Assembly: GCF_000519085.1 (NCBI RefSeq)
Contig: NZ_KI912577.1
Location: 2,960,632-3,024,631 of the forward strand
Reading direction: 5' to 3'
Origin: Methylobacterium sp. 10
Lineage (GTDB): Bacteria; Pseudomonadota; Alphaproteobacteria; Rhizobiales; Beijerinckiaceae
Length of the DNA stretch: 64,000 nt
The notes below the pieces were generated by a model. The model was not told the origin of the DNA. It saw nothing but the letters and a program-made list of their open reading frames with translations, and did not search any database. Positions within the stretch are counted from its first letter, which is position 1, and each line of letters opens with the position of its first letter. The translations under genes and the position numbers were made by a program. Positions 1-10,600 of the stretch are shown piece by piece.

Positions 1-1
1 C

Positions 2-112
2 CTTAGCCGCCGGGCACAGATCATCATGCGAATGCGCTACGCCGTGCTGAACCCCATCGTCCGCCTGATCCGGGCGCGACGGGGGATCGGACGAGGAGGC
101 GACAAGGCATGA
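2..112 (+). CDS. C-terminal end of an upstream gene (truncated by window)
   Basis: An open frame enters from the left edge and ends at a TGA at 110-112. The visible tail is about 36 residues and rich in arginine (it ends RRGIGRGGDKA). Its stop overlaps the ATG of the next gene in an ATGA arrangement, which suggests translational coupling and one operon. The product cannot be named from this tail. In the Sinorhizobium rkp-1 locus a short-chain dehydrogenase (RkpH) precedes RkpI, so an RkpH-like protein is one guess, by position only. Confidence 0.5.
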   Translation, partial: LSRRAQIIMRMRYAVLNPIVRLIRARRGIGRGGDKA

Positions 113-1602
113 CGATCCTCATCGCTCTCGCCTCGGCACTGATCGGCTCCCTCGCCGTCGAGGCGTGGGACGGTGCGGATCGTCGGCCCATCGGACGCCG
201 CCCTGCCGAGCTGGCCCTGCGCCTCGCCGGCTACGCGCTGCTCACGGTTTTCTGGTTCTGCTTCTCGTGGCGCCCCTGGCTCGCGGCCTTCTCCTGCCTT
301 CTCACCGTCACGATCCTCGTCGTGGTCAGCCGGTTGAAGCAGGCAGTGATCGGCGAGCCGCTGGTGTTCAGTGATTTCGCCCTGCTGCGGCAGGTACCGC
401 GCCATCCCGACCTCTACTATACGCGGCCCCTCACCGATCCGCGCATGGCCATCCCCCTCGGGACGAGCCTCGCCTTGGTCGCCCTCTGGTACTGGATCGA
501 GCCCACCGCACTGCCCGAAGAGCCGAGCGTCGCCCTCGTCGCCCTCATCGGTTTGCCCTGCCTCCTCGTCGGGCTGGCTTCCGCCCTCAGCACCGGAAAT
601 CTGGCGCCATGGCTCGCGGCCCGATTTCCCCGGCCCGATCTCGACGCGCATTGCGCCCGCTACGGGCTGCCGGCCACGATCATCGCCTATGCCCTGCGTT
701 GGAGAAGCGAACCGCTGCCTGTGGAGACGGGCGACGACGTCTCGCTCGGCCGGTCTAGCCCGGCGCCGGTGGTGGTCGTCGTCCAGCTTGAATCCTTCAT
801 CGACCCGACCCGGCTCGGCGGGCCGGCCCTGCCGCTGATGGAGACGATCCGGACCCGCGCCTCGCGCCACGGCCGGCTGACGGTCCCGGCCCACGGCGCC
901 TACACGATGCGGACGGAACACGCGGTGCTCACCGGGAGAGAGCCGGAGAGCCTCGGTTTCGGACGCTACGATCCCTACCTCAGCAACGGCGGCGACGAGC
1001 CGGCGAGCATCGCCCGGCGGGCGGTGGCCGCGGGATACGCCACCGTGTTCGTCCATCCCTTCCATCGCGACTTCTTCCATCGCGCCGAGGTGATGCGGCG
1101 GTTCGGCTTCGCGCGCCTGGTAATGGAGGAGGATTTCGCCGGAGCTCCGCGCATCGGGCCGTATATCGGCGACGAGGCCCTGGCGGCGCGCATCCTCGCG
1201 GAGGTGGAGGCGGCACCGACACCCGTCTTGGTCTTCGCCGTGACGATGGAGAACCATGGCCCGTGGAAGCCCGGCCGGCTCGACGGCATCGACGATCCGC
1301 TGGCGCAATACCTTCACCACGTCTCCCATACCGGCCGGGCCATGGAGACCCTGATCGCCGGCCTAGAAGGGCGCGATGCAATCCTGTGCGTGTATGGCGA
1401 TCACGCCCCGTCCCTGCCCACCTGCCGGCCGGGCTTCGGCGACACGGCCACGGAATATGCGGTCTTCGGGTTCGGGACTTTCAGGGACGATCCCCACCGC
1501 ACCGATGCCGCCGCCTACGAGCTCGGTCGTTTCCTCCGATCAGTCGTCGCGGGGTGCTCGGTAGAACTGCCACGATCGGCTATCGGCTCACCATCGTGCT
1601 GA
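109..1602 (+). CDS. Membrane sulfatase / LTA-synthase-like protein (RkpI-like by context)
   Basis: This is a 497-residue protein. The first ~165 residues hold several hydrophobic segments (about 1-20, 38-75, 115-132, 140-162), followed by an alkaline-phosphatase-superfamily domain. Visible catalytic features are QLESF (metal-binding E228), AYTMRTEH with candidate nucleophile T266, MENHGPW, and VYGDHAP near the C-terminus. Family members such as LtaS, OpgE/MdoB and EptA transfer phospho-groups to surface glycans or lipids outside the inner membrane. The exact substrate is not readable here. Its start overlaps the previous stop (ATGA), and a polysaccharide export lipoprotein follows. With the PKS/oxoamine synthase operon nearby, a role in capsule or its lipid anchor is likely (inference from the rkp-1 layout). 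Confidence 0.75.
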   Translation: MTILIALASALIGSLAVEAWDGADRRPIGRRPAELALRLAGYALLTVFWFCFSWRPWLAAFSCLLTVTILVVVSRLKQAVIGEPLVFSDFALLRQVPRHPDLYYTRPLTDPRMAIPLGTSLALVALWYWIEPTALPEEPSVALVALIGLPCLLVGLASALSTGNLAPWLAARFPRPDLDAHCARYGLPATIIAYALRWRSEPLPVETGDDVSLGRSSPAPVVVVVQLESFIDPTRLGGPALPLMETIRTRASRHGRLTVPAHGAYTMRTEHAVLTGREPESLGFGRYDPYLSNGGDEPASIARRAVAAGYATVFVHPFHRDFFHRAEVMRRFGFARLVMEEDFAGAPRIGPYIGDEALAARILAEVEAAPTPVLVFAVTMENHGPWKPGRLDGIDDPLAQYLHHVSHTGRAMETLIAGLEGRDAILCVYGDHAPSLPTCRPGFGDTATEYAVFGFGTFRDDPHRTDAAAYELGRFLRSVVAGCSVELPRSAIGSPSC

Positions 1603-1656
1603 CACGAACGTGACCGAGGCGACCCCGCGCAACGTTCCGACAATGCGATAGTGGAA

Positions 1657-1673
1657 CGATCGTTAAACGATCG
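1657..1673. promoter_or_regulatory. Palindrome CGATCGT-TAA-ACGATCG, candidate operator
   Basis: A perfect 7-bp inverted repeat with a 3-bp centre lies in the spacer between the sulfatase-like gene and the polysaccharide export gene. It sits about 165 bp upstream of the export gene start. Size and spacing fit a dimeric regulator site. No regulator can be assigned and the function is inferred from position only. Confidence 0.35.
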
Positions 1674-1836
1674 AAGAGATTTGGCGCTATCAAGAGTGGA
1701 CCGTTCGTGACGACCGGTCGCGCACCGGCCGCCATGGCCGGCGACCGAGACCGGCGCTGACGGACGGTTCGTATCCGCCGACCGACACGTGATCCGACAA
1801 GACACTCGTCGTGGGGGCGGGTCTGAGGAGAGTTCG

Positions 1837-3006
1837 ATGTTTCCCAAAGCCACGCTGGCCATCGCCATCGCCGTCACGGTGTCCGGCTGCAACGCCTTCC
1901 TGCCCGCCGCCGGCCCGTCGACCTCGGCCGTGGTGGACGGCGCGGATCAGGCGACGAGCGAGGGGACCTTCGCCCGCTACGAATTCATCGACGTGAACTC
2001 CGCCGTGGTCGAGGCCCTGCGCGGACGTCCCCTCGACAGCCTGCTCTCCTCGTTCGGTGACGGACGCATGCCCTCGGAACCGGTGATCGGGATCGGTGAC
2101 GCCGTCGCCGTTTCGGTGTTCGAAGCAGGTTCGGGAGGCCTCTATTCCGGTCCGCTCACGGTCAACTCGATGTCCGCGGGCTCGAAGGCGGCTCAGCTGC
2201 CAGAGCAGATCGTCTCGCGCGATGGCGCCATCTCGGTCCCCTATGCCGGCCGGATCAAAGTCGCAGGACGACGTGCTCAGGACGTCCAGGCGCTGATCGA
2301 GACCGAACTCGCCGGCAAGGCGATCCAGCCCCAGGTCATCGTCACCGTAAGCCGGCCGGTCTCGCAATCCGTTACCGTAGGGGGTGAGGCGGTGGGCGGC
2401 GCCCGCGTCCCGCTCGGCACCCAGGGCGATCGCATCCTCGACGTCATCGCCACGGCTGGCGGCGTGAGAGCCCCGGTCAGCGAGACCTTCGTCCGCCTGT
2501 CGCGCAACGGCAGGACGGCGACGGTGCCGCTGACGACGGTGGTGTCGAACCCCAAAGAGAACATCTACCTGCGCCCCAACGACAACCTCACCCTGGTGCG
2601 CGATCCCCAGACCTTCCTGGCCATCGGCGCGCTCGGCACCTCCAACGAGATTCCGTTCCAGGCCGAGGGCATCACCCTGGCGCAGGCGCTGGCCAAGGCA
2701 CGCGGCCAGAGCGATGCCGATGCCGACCCCACAGGCACGTTCCTGTTCCGCTTCGAGCCCGCCCCGGTGGTGCGCCGCCTGAAGCCCGGAAGTCCGCTCC
2801 TCGGCACGCCGCTGGTGCCGGTGGTCTATCGCGTCGACATGCGGGACCCCAACAGCCTGTTCCTCACCCAGGCGTTCCGCATGCGCAACCGCGACATGAT
2901 CTACGTCTCGAACGCGCCGTTCACCGAGATCAAGAAGGTCCTTTCCGTCTTCGCCGCCGCATCCCAGCCGATCACGACCGGCGTGCGCGTGGGCAGCGCT
3001 TTCTGA
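1837..3006 (+). CDS. Outer-membrane polysaccharide export lipoprotein (Wza/KpsD family)
   Basis: This is a 389-residue OPX-type protein that would form or gate the outer-membrane channel for capsule or exopolysaccharide. The ATG at 1837 is chosen over the upstream GTG at 1789 because GAGGAG lies 6 nt before it and it opens a clean lipoprotein signal peptide (MFPKATLAIAIAVTVSGC) with the lipidated Cys in VSGC. Next come a Poly_export/SLBB-type N-terminal domain (PVIGIGDAVAVSVFEAG ... VPYAGRIKVAGR) and SLBB-like segments (VTVGGEAVGGARVPL; LAIGALGTSNEIPFQAEGITL). Length matches the family. It follows the sulfatase-like gene on the same strand and converges on the oxoamine synthase gene. Confidence 0.88.
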   Translation: MFPKATLAIAIAVTVSGCNAFLPAAGPSTSAVVDGADQATSEGTFARYEFIDVNSAVVEALRGRPLDSLLSSFGDGRMPSEPVIGIGDAVAVSVFEAGSGGLYSGPLTVNSMSAGSKAAQLPEQIVSRDGAISVPYAGRIKVAGRRAQDVQALIETELAGKAIQPQVIVTVSRPVSQSVTVGGEAVGGARVPLGTQGDRILDVIATAGGVRAPVSETFVRLSRNGRTATVPLTTVVSNPKENIYLRPNDNLTLVRDPQTFLAIGALGTSNEIPFQAEGITLAQALAKARGQSDADADPTGTFLFRFEPAPVVRRLKPGSPLLGTPLVPVVYRVDMRDPNSLFLTQAFRMRNRDMIYVSNAPFTEIKKVLSVFAAASQPITTGVRVGSAF

Positions 3007-3060
3007 CGGCGAAGGCAAGACGGCCGGAGGCCTTCAGCGGCAAGACGACGGACTGTCCGG

Positions 3061-3085
3061 GCATCGCGGGCGGCCCTCGCGATGC
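3061..3085. terminator. Hairpin between convergent genes
   Basis: GCATCGCG (3061-3068) and CGCGATGC (3078-3085) form a perfect 8-bp stem with a 9-nt loop. It lies between the ends of the export gene and the oxoamine synthase gene. There is no T-run on either side, so it may stabilise 3' ends or act as a weak bidirectional terminator. Confidence 0.4.
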
Positions 3086-3195
3086 GGCTAGGCCGGTTTC
3101 GTCGTCGAGCCACCCGGCCGACGGTCCCGGCTTCGGGATCATGCCCGTGGCGGGACATGCCGTGCCACCGGGTCGGCCGAGTCGGCAGGAAGATC

Positions 3196-4569
3196 TCAGG
3201 GCTTGCCGCGCTTGGCCATGAGCTGCTCGATCAGCGAGCCGCCCTTCTCGATCTCGGCGAGTTCCTCGGCCACGGCCGCCACGGTCTCGCGGATCTGCTC
3301 GGGCGTATGCTCGGACGTGATGAAGAAGCGCAGGCGCGACGAGCGCTCGGGCACCGCCGGGTGGATGATCGGCTGCACGTTGATGCCGCGCTTGTAGAGG
3401 CGGTCGGACAGGGTCACCGACTTCAGCGAATCCCCCACGATGACGGGAATGACAGCGAGGCCGAGACTCGTGCCGGTATCGAGCCCGTGCTTCCTGGCGC
3501 AGGACAGGAACAGGTGGCCGTTCTGGCGCAGGCGCTCGACCCGGTGCGGCTCCGCATGCATCAGGGCAAGTGAGGCTTCGGCGGCGGCGGCCAGGGGCGG
3601 GGACAAGCCGACGCTGTAGATGAAGCCGCCGGCGGTGCATTTGAGATACTCGATCAGCGCGGCCGGACCGGCGATGTAGCCGCCGCAGGAGGACAACGTC
3701 TTCGACAGCGTGCCCATCCAGATGTCGACGAGGCGCGGGTCCACATCGCAATGCTCGGCGAGGCCGATCCCGGTCCGCCCGAGGACGCCGAGCCCGTGGG
3801 CATCGTCCACCATCAGCCAAGCGTCGTAGCGCTGCTTCAGGGCGATGAGGCCGGCGAGATCCGGCGCGTCGCCGTCCATGCTGTAGAGGCCCTCAACCAC
3901 AATCAATGCGCGGCGGTGCTCGTGGCGGGTGGCGCCGAGCAGGGTTTCCAGAGCGTTGAGGTCGTTATGAGCGAAGGAGCGGCGCTGGGCGCCCGAGAGC
4001 TGGGCCCCGGTGACGATGCTGTTGTGGCTCAAGGCATCGTGGAAGATCACGTCGCCGGGTTCGAGCAGGGCGCCAATGGTGGTGACGTTGGTGGCGTGCC
4101 CACTCACCATCACCACGCAGGCTTCCGTCTCGTAATGCTCGGCCAGCGCCTGTTCGAGGCTGAGATGTCCGGGCCGCTCGCCCGCGACGATCCGGCTCGC
4201 CGAGGCGGACGTGCCATAGTCGTCGATGGCGCGCCGCGCCGCCTGGCTTACGTCCGGGTGCCCGTTGAGGCCGAGGTAATCATAGGACGAGAAGTTGATG
4301 AAGCCCTTGCCCGCGATGCGCGTGGTGGCCCCGGCCTTGGTCTCGTGGACCCGGAAGAACGGATTGCCGAGGCCGATCAGGTCGGCAGCTGAACGCTGGA
4401 GCCGCAATTCCCGGTAGCCCGGCAGGGACTCGAACTTCTGGACCGAGGCGTCCGTGGCCTTCGCCTCCGGGCGCGGGGCGGCCTGCCGGTTGGCGTTGCG
4501 GCCGAGGCGATTGGTGACGAAGCCCGCGAGTGCCGCGCGGCCACCGTCGGGGCGGGGTGGGTTGGACAT
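3196..4569 (-). CDS. Alpha-oxoamine synthase (AONS/SPT-like, RkpG-like)
   Basis: This is a 457-residue fold-type I PLP enzyme that condenses an amino acid with an acyl thioester and releases CO2, giving an amino-ketone. Motifs include the SSYDYLG N-terminal signature, SGHATNVTTIGALL, HDALSHNSI, VDDAHGLG (D256/H258, ring binding) and the Schiff-base lysine K290 in GTLSKTLSSCGGY. The ATG at 4569 is chosen because family homology begins soon after and a GGAAG lies just upstream. An N-terminal extension of about 60 residues precedes the core. It sits 55 nt downstream of the PKS gene on the same strand, so its acyl donor is probably the PKS ACP-bound chain, as with fungal Fum8 and bacterial serine palmitoyltransferases that use ACP. 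Sinorhizobium RkpG belongs to this family and is also encoded beside a PKS-like protein (RkpA). Confidence 0.88.
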   Translation of the reverse strand: MSNPPRPDGGRAALAGFVTNRLGRNANRQAAPRPEAKATDASVQKFESLPGYRELRLQRSAADLIGLGNPFFRVHETKAGATTRIAGKGFINFSSYDYLGLNGHPDVSQAARRAIDDYGTSASASRIVAGERPGHLSLEQALAEHYETEACVVMVSGHATNVTTIGALLEPGDVIFHDALSHNSIVTGAQLSGAQRRSFAHNDLNALETLLGATRHEHRRALIVVEGLYSMDGDAPDLAGLIALKQRYDAWLMVDDAHGLGVLGRTGIGLAEHCDVDPRLVDIWMGTLSKTLSSCGGYIAGPAALIEYLKCTAGGFIYSVGLSPPLAAAAEASLALMHAEPHRVERLRQNGHLFLSCARKHGLDTGTSLGLAVIPVIVGDSLKSVTLSDRLYKRGINVQPIIHPAVPERSSRLRFFITSEHTPEQIRETVAAVAEELAEIEKGGSLIEQLMAKRGKP

Positions 4570-4624
4570 ACGGATAGGGTCTTCCGGTTGCGGATCATGA
4601 GGGCTGGCTCGGGCCAGCCCTCCT

Positions 4625-7600
4625 TTACGGCAGGATCTCTTTGATCTGGAGGCTGTTCTGCTCGACGAGCTCGTGGAACGGCTCGAGGGTACGCACGTCG
4701 ACGCCCTCGCTGGCATGGCGCTGGGCCAGGCTCATCACCGCCGCCGACGCTTCGTCCACGGGGGCGGCCACGGACTGGATCAGGGTCTCCGCCAGTTCGA
4801 CCACGGTCAATCCCGAGGAGATGCCCGAAGGCGGCGCATCGAGGGCGAAGCGCTCCTGCAGGCTGGCGCCCAACTCCACGCCCATCAGCGAATCGAGGCC
4901 GATCTCGGAGAGATGGCGCACGCGGCTGATATCGTCCTTGGGCAGACGCAGGATGCGGGCGATGTCCTCGACGATGGCGTCGGAGACGGTCTTGCGCACG
5001 GCGTCGAGATCCTGGGTCTTGAGCAGGCCGCCGATGTCGATGGTGGCCACCGTACCGGCTTCCGCCTGCTGGTCCGAGCCAAGGTCGCCGTAGCTCGGGG
5101 AGCGCATAGTGGCCAAGCGCTCGCGCGCCTTGCCCCAGTGCATCGAGGCGATGGCGAGAACGGCGTCGTCGGGTGACGAACTTTGTCCTTCCAGGGCCTC
5201 GGCCATGAGGTCGAGGGAGCGGCGGGCATCCATCGGCGTCACGCCGACACGGCCCGCCAAGGTCTCCATCACCGCTCGGTTGCGGGCGAGCACACCGACA
5301 TCGCCGATGGCGCCCCAGGCGACAGCGAGAGCGGGCAGTCCCAGCGCCCGGCGACGACGGGCGAGGCCCTCCATGAAGCCGTTGGCAGCGACGTAGGCGC
5401 CCTGGCCCGGATTACCGATGAAGGTCGTGGCCGATGAGAACAGGACGAAGTAATCGAGCGACCGGCCCCGCGTCGCGGCGTCGAGATGCTCGGCCCCGAC
5501 GACCTTCGGGCGGATCACCGCGTCGAGGGAGGCGGTATCGAGGTTGGCGATGAGGCCGTCCTGCAGCACCATAGCCCCGTGGATCACGCCGGCGAGCTTG
5601 CGGCCGCCGCTCTCGACCTCCTCAATGAGGTCGTCCACCGCCTGGCGGCTGGTGATGTCGCAGGCCATCGCCGCGACGCTGACGCCGCGGGCCGCGAGAT
5701 CGGCCACCACCTGCTTGGCTTCCGGGCTCGACGCGCCCTTTCGTCCGACGAGGACGAGGTGACGGGCTCCCCGGTCGGCGAGCCAACGGGCCGCCTCGAT
5801 GCCGAAGCCGCCGAGCCCGCCGGTGATGACGTGCACGCCCTCCGCCGAGACCCGGAAATCGGACTTGCGCTCGACCACGATGCTGCCGGGCTTCGGCGGC
5901 GCGATGACGATCTTCCCCACATGTCCGGATTGCTGCATGAGTCGGAATGCGTCGGAGACTTCGTCGGCGGTGAAGGGCTGGAACGGCAGGGGCTTGAGGC
6001 CCCCTTCCGAGAACAGGGCCATCACCTCGCGGAACAGGCGCGCTCCGTCCTCGCCCTGGTGCTGGAGCACCTGATCGAGGTCGACGCCGAAATACGAGAG
6101 GTTCCGGCGGAACGGCCGCAGGCCGATATGGGTGTTGGCGACGTAGTCCCGCTTGCCCAGTTCGATGAAGCGGCCGAACGGCTTCAGGCAGTTCAGGCTG
6201 CGCTCCATCGCCTCGCCGAACAGGCTGTTCAACACCACGCCGACGCCGTCGCCGGTGATGCGGCGAACCTCGTCGACGAAGGCCAGGGAGCGGGAATCGA
6301 GGACGTGCTCGGCCCCGAGCGCCTTCACGAGGGCTCGCTTCTCGCGCGAGCCGGCGGTGGCGATGACACGCGCACCCTTCAGCTTGGCGATCTGCAGGGC
6401 GGCGAGCCCGACGCCGCCGGCTCCGCCATGGACCAGCACCCACTCACCACGCCGCAGGCGGGCGCAGCTGACGAGGCTGTAATAGGCGGTGAGAAAGGCC
6501 ACCGGCACCGTGGCCGCCGCCTGGGGATCGAGACCGGGGGGGCTCGGCGCCACCACGAGTTCGGGCACGACGATGTGAGTCGAGAATCCCGACTGGGCGA
6601 AGGCGACGACGCGATCGCCGACCTTGAACGCCGCAGCGCCCTTGCCCACCGAGACCACGCGGCCGGCGACTTCGAGACCCAGGCGCGGTCCGGCAAAGCC
6701 GTCCTCGAGGATTTCCTCGGGGAGCATGGAGAGCGCCCAGAGCACGTCGCGGAAGTTGAGGCCGGTGGCCTCCACCGCGATCTCGACCTCACCACGCCCG
6801 GGCACGCGTCGCTCGGTCGGTCCCCAACGCATGTCGTTGAGGCCCCCCGTGGCGCTGCGCTCCAGCTGCGCGGCCGGCGCGGGCACGGCATCGACGGCTG
6901 GGCGGCGCGAGAGCTGCCCCGGCGAGAACCGGATCACGCGGGTGGCATCGACGTCGAGGACGATCTCCGTTTCGGGGGTGCCCGACAGGATCACGTCGCG
7001 CAGGCGCTCCGAAGCGATCTTGGTCCGCATGGCCTCGGTGAGGTCGATGCGGCGGATGTCGAGATTGGCGACCTCGTTGGCGAGGGTGCGGGTGAAGGCC
7101 CAGAGACCGGCTTCCACTGCGCCCGCACCGTCGTGGCGCGTCGCGCCGGGGCAGACGACCCAGAGACGGGTCTGGCGCGTGCCGAGATGCTCGACGCAAC
7201 GCTTGAGACCGAGGCAGCGCTCGCGCAGCCGGTCGGCGGATTCGCCATCGGAGCCGAAGGCCCCGGCGAGGAACACCACCGTGTCGGGGGTCTCACGTTC
7301 GAGTTCGAGCAGGGATTGTTCCGAATCGAGGATGATCGAGACATGGACGCCGGCGGCGACGAGGAGCGTCGCCAGCGAGGAGGCGGTTTCGGCGGCGAAG
7401 GAATCCTGCGAGCCGATGATGAAGGTGAAGGTCTGACCTGTGGAGGCCTTTGCCCGTACCGGCGCCTCGGCGAGGAACAGGAGATCGTCGCCATTGGCCG
7501 AGGCAGCCCGGTCGACGGCAATGCGGACGAGGCCGGTATCGCTGAGCGAACGCTGCCAACCGGTGATGTCGTCGAGGCGACCCAGCGGCATCCCGTCCAT

Positions 7601-10600
7601 GCTCTCGAACCAATCCGGCATCAGGCCGAAGACGAGATCGCGGAACAGAGACGCACCCGGCTCCACCGCCAGAAGAAAGCCGCCGGTGGCGAGGGCATCG
7701 GCGACCTTGCCGAGGAGGCCGCGCTCTGACCGGTGCAGGACGTTGCTCGCCAGAATCGCGTCGAAACCGCTCTCCGTCAGATCCGCCTCGTCCTCGATCA
7801 CGGTGACGCCGCGAGGCAGAGCGAGGCGGGCCCGCTCGGCGAGGCGCCGATCGGTCTCGAACACGGTGAGCTGAGCGGCAATGCCGTCGGCGATGGCAGC
7901 GGCCTGGGCCGAAAGCGGCCCGAACCCGACCTGGAGGAGGCGCAGCGCGCGGTCCTTCGGCAGGTCCGCACGTGCTCCCTCGCAGATCGCGGCGATGACA
8001 TCGGACGACGCGCGGGCGGTGGCGCTGCGCAGGACGAAGGCGTCGAGGGCGTTCTGCGACAGGGTCGGTAGGCTCACGAGTTCACCGGCCACGAGGCGGG
8101 CGACGACGGCGCCGAGATCCGCCGTGAGCACCAGTTCGGCGGAGAGCTCGGGATGGTCGGCCGCGATCCAGCGCATGATCTCGTCGGGCGCGGGCAGGGT
8201 GACGTCCTTGCGCAGGGTCCAGCGCGTTCCGTCGAGGGTGGCGAGGCCGCTGCTCTCCAGGGCGTAGAGGGCGTTCAGGAGCCAAGGCCGCATTGCCTCC
8301 GGCACGCGCTCGTCGATGGCGACGGTGCCGGAGCGCTGCAGCCCCTCGGCCATGCGGTAGGCCAGCGAGGTGGCCCATCCTTCGAGAAGCAGATGGCCCG
8401 GCGAGAGGGCTGCATCCGCCGGGGCGAGAGCCGCCTTGATGCCGGGGCGAACGGCATCGGCGATGCGGGCGCGACGGTCGAGGGGGATCGCGGTGGGTTC
8501 GGTGGCGAGTTCGGACCGCTGCGCGATGGCATAGGCGGCGAGATCCTGCCCGGACTTGGTGCGCAGGGCCTGGAAGCGGCCTTCGCGCAGGGTAGCGATC
8601 ACCTCGCCCGCCTCGTCCACCAGGGTGAAGTCGGCCAGGATGCTGCGCTCGTTGCAGCGCCGGGTGCGGATCATCGCCCGCGCGATGACGGCGCCCGGGC
8701 GCATCAGCCTGATCTCGCCGAAGCGCACCGGAACGTAGGCTTTGGTCGAGCCCTCGCCCATCAGGTCGGCGAAGAGCAGGATCAGGCCGTGGAAACAGGC
8801 GTCCAGCCGCGCCGGCACGAGGCCGAACCGGAGGTCTGCCTCGGCCGGCTTCAATTGCGAGACGATGGTCGTCTCGTCCACGCGTGAGCTGAGCGCGACC
8901 TGCCGGAAGCTCGGCCCGAAATCGAGGCCCGAGGCGGCGGCGAGGCGATAGAGCCCGGCCCCCTCGACGGCGTTCTCGGCCGGGATGTCGATGTCCTGTC
9001 GCGGACGGGCCGCGAAGGTGCCATCCACGACCTTGGCGGAGGCGTGCAGCTGCCAGCCCGCCTGTGTCAGGCGCGGCCGGCTCAGGATCTGGATCTGGTT
9101 GCCGCTGCCGGAGAGCCGAACGGCGACCTCGCGAAGGGCCTCCTCGGCGAAGACCATCGGAGACTGGATCTCGAACTCGGCCAGCACGACGTCATCACTG
9201 CGCATTGCTTCGCGGGCGACGCCCAGCGCCATCTCGATGAAGGCCGCACCCGGCAGGATCGCCTGACCGTCGATGCGGTGATCGTCGAGATCGGGCACCG
9301 TGGCGATATCCACGTGGCCGAGCCATTCGAGCCCGTCCGGAGACAAACGCGAACCGTAGAGCGGATGATAGGTCCGAGCGGTGGCCGCACCGACGCCCTC
9401 CGACGTCTCGGACAGGCGGAAAGGCCGGCGCTGCCACGGATACGAGGGCAGGGCGACGTCGCCCTTCGGATTTTCGCCGAAGACCATCGCCTCGTCGATG
9501 GCGGCACCGTGGACGAGGGCCGAGGCCAGGGCGCGGGCGAAGGGGTCGCTGCCGACGGGCTTGTTGGTGAGGACGCCCACCGTGGCGTTCTCGATGCCGA
9601 GGGGCTCGATACAATCGCCGATATGCGGCAGCAGGGTCGCCCGCGGGCCGACCTCGACGAAGATCCGGGCTCCCTTGCGGGTCGCCTCCTGGACCGCATC
9701 GGAGAAGCGCACCGGCTCGCGGATGTTGCGCCACCAATAGCCGGCGTCGAACTCTCCGCCGGGGAGCACGGTGCCGGTCACGGTGGACACCATGGCGATG
9801 GCGCCGGGATGGGGCTTGAGTCCGGCGAGATCGCGCAGCAACGGCGTCTCGGTCGGGTTCATCAGCCGGCCGTGGAAGGGGTAGGCGAGGTCGAGCTTGC
9901 GGCCACGGCGGCGCTTGCGCGCCAACGCCTTCATCGCCGCGTCGATATCGGCGACGGGGCCCGCCACGGTGACGGCCTTCGGGCTGTTGTAGGCCGCGAT
10001 GTCGAGGCTCGGATAATCCTTGAGGAAGATCTCGATCTCCTCGACGGGCGCCAGCAGCACCGCCATGGTGCCGAGGCCCCGCGTCGTCTCCTGATGCTGG
10101 CTGCGGTAGAAGATGACCTTCACCGCCTGTTCCAGGCTCAAAATACCGGCCCCCTCGGCGGCCGCAATCTCGCCGACGCTGTGGCCGAGGACGAAGGAGG
10201 GGACGAGGCCGGCGGCCTTCAGGGCCGTGGTCGACGCACTGGAGATCGCGAAGATCAGGGGCTGCGACACCCGGGTGAGGACCATGCGCTCGGCGAGATC
10301 CTCGGCGAACAGGGCTTCCTTCAACGACCAGCCCGAGATCTCGGCGAACAGGACGTCGATCCGGTCGAAGGCGGATTGGAAGGCGGCGCTGCGCTCATAC
10401 GCCTCGCGGCCCATCCCGACCCATTGGCTGCCGTTGCCGGAATAGACGAAAGCCACGTCCGCATTGCGGTCGACGGCGGTGCCGACCCGGGCAATGTCGG
10501 TCTCCTCGGCATCGGCGACCGCGCGCAAGGTGGCGGGCAGGTCGGCGTCGAGGGGCATGGCCAGACGGGTGGACAGGCGCTCGCGCCGATGGGCGGCGGC

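Noticed and set aside
5486..7729. A 747-codon open frame on the strand opposite the PKS, and others like it (9044-10960, 10988-12109)
   Set aside because: High-GC coding DNA leaves long stop-free frames on the other strand. The translations are low-complexity Arg/Gly/His-rich with no family signal, while the PKS frame has clear domains.
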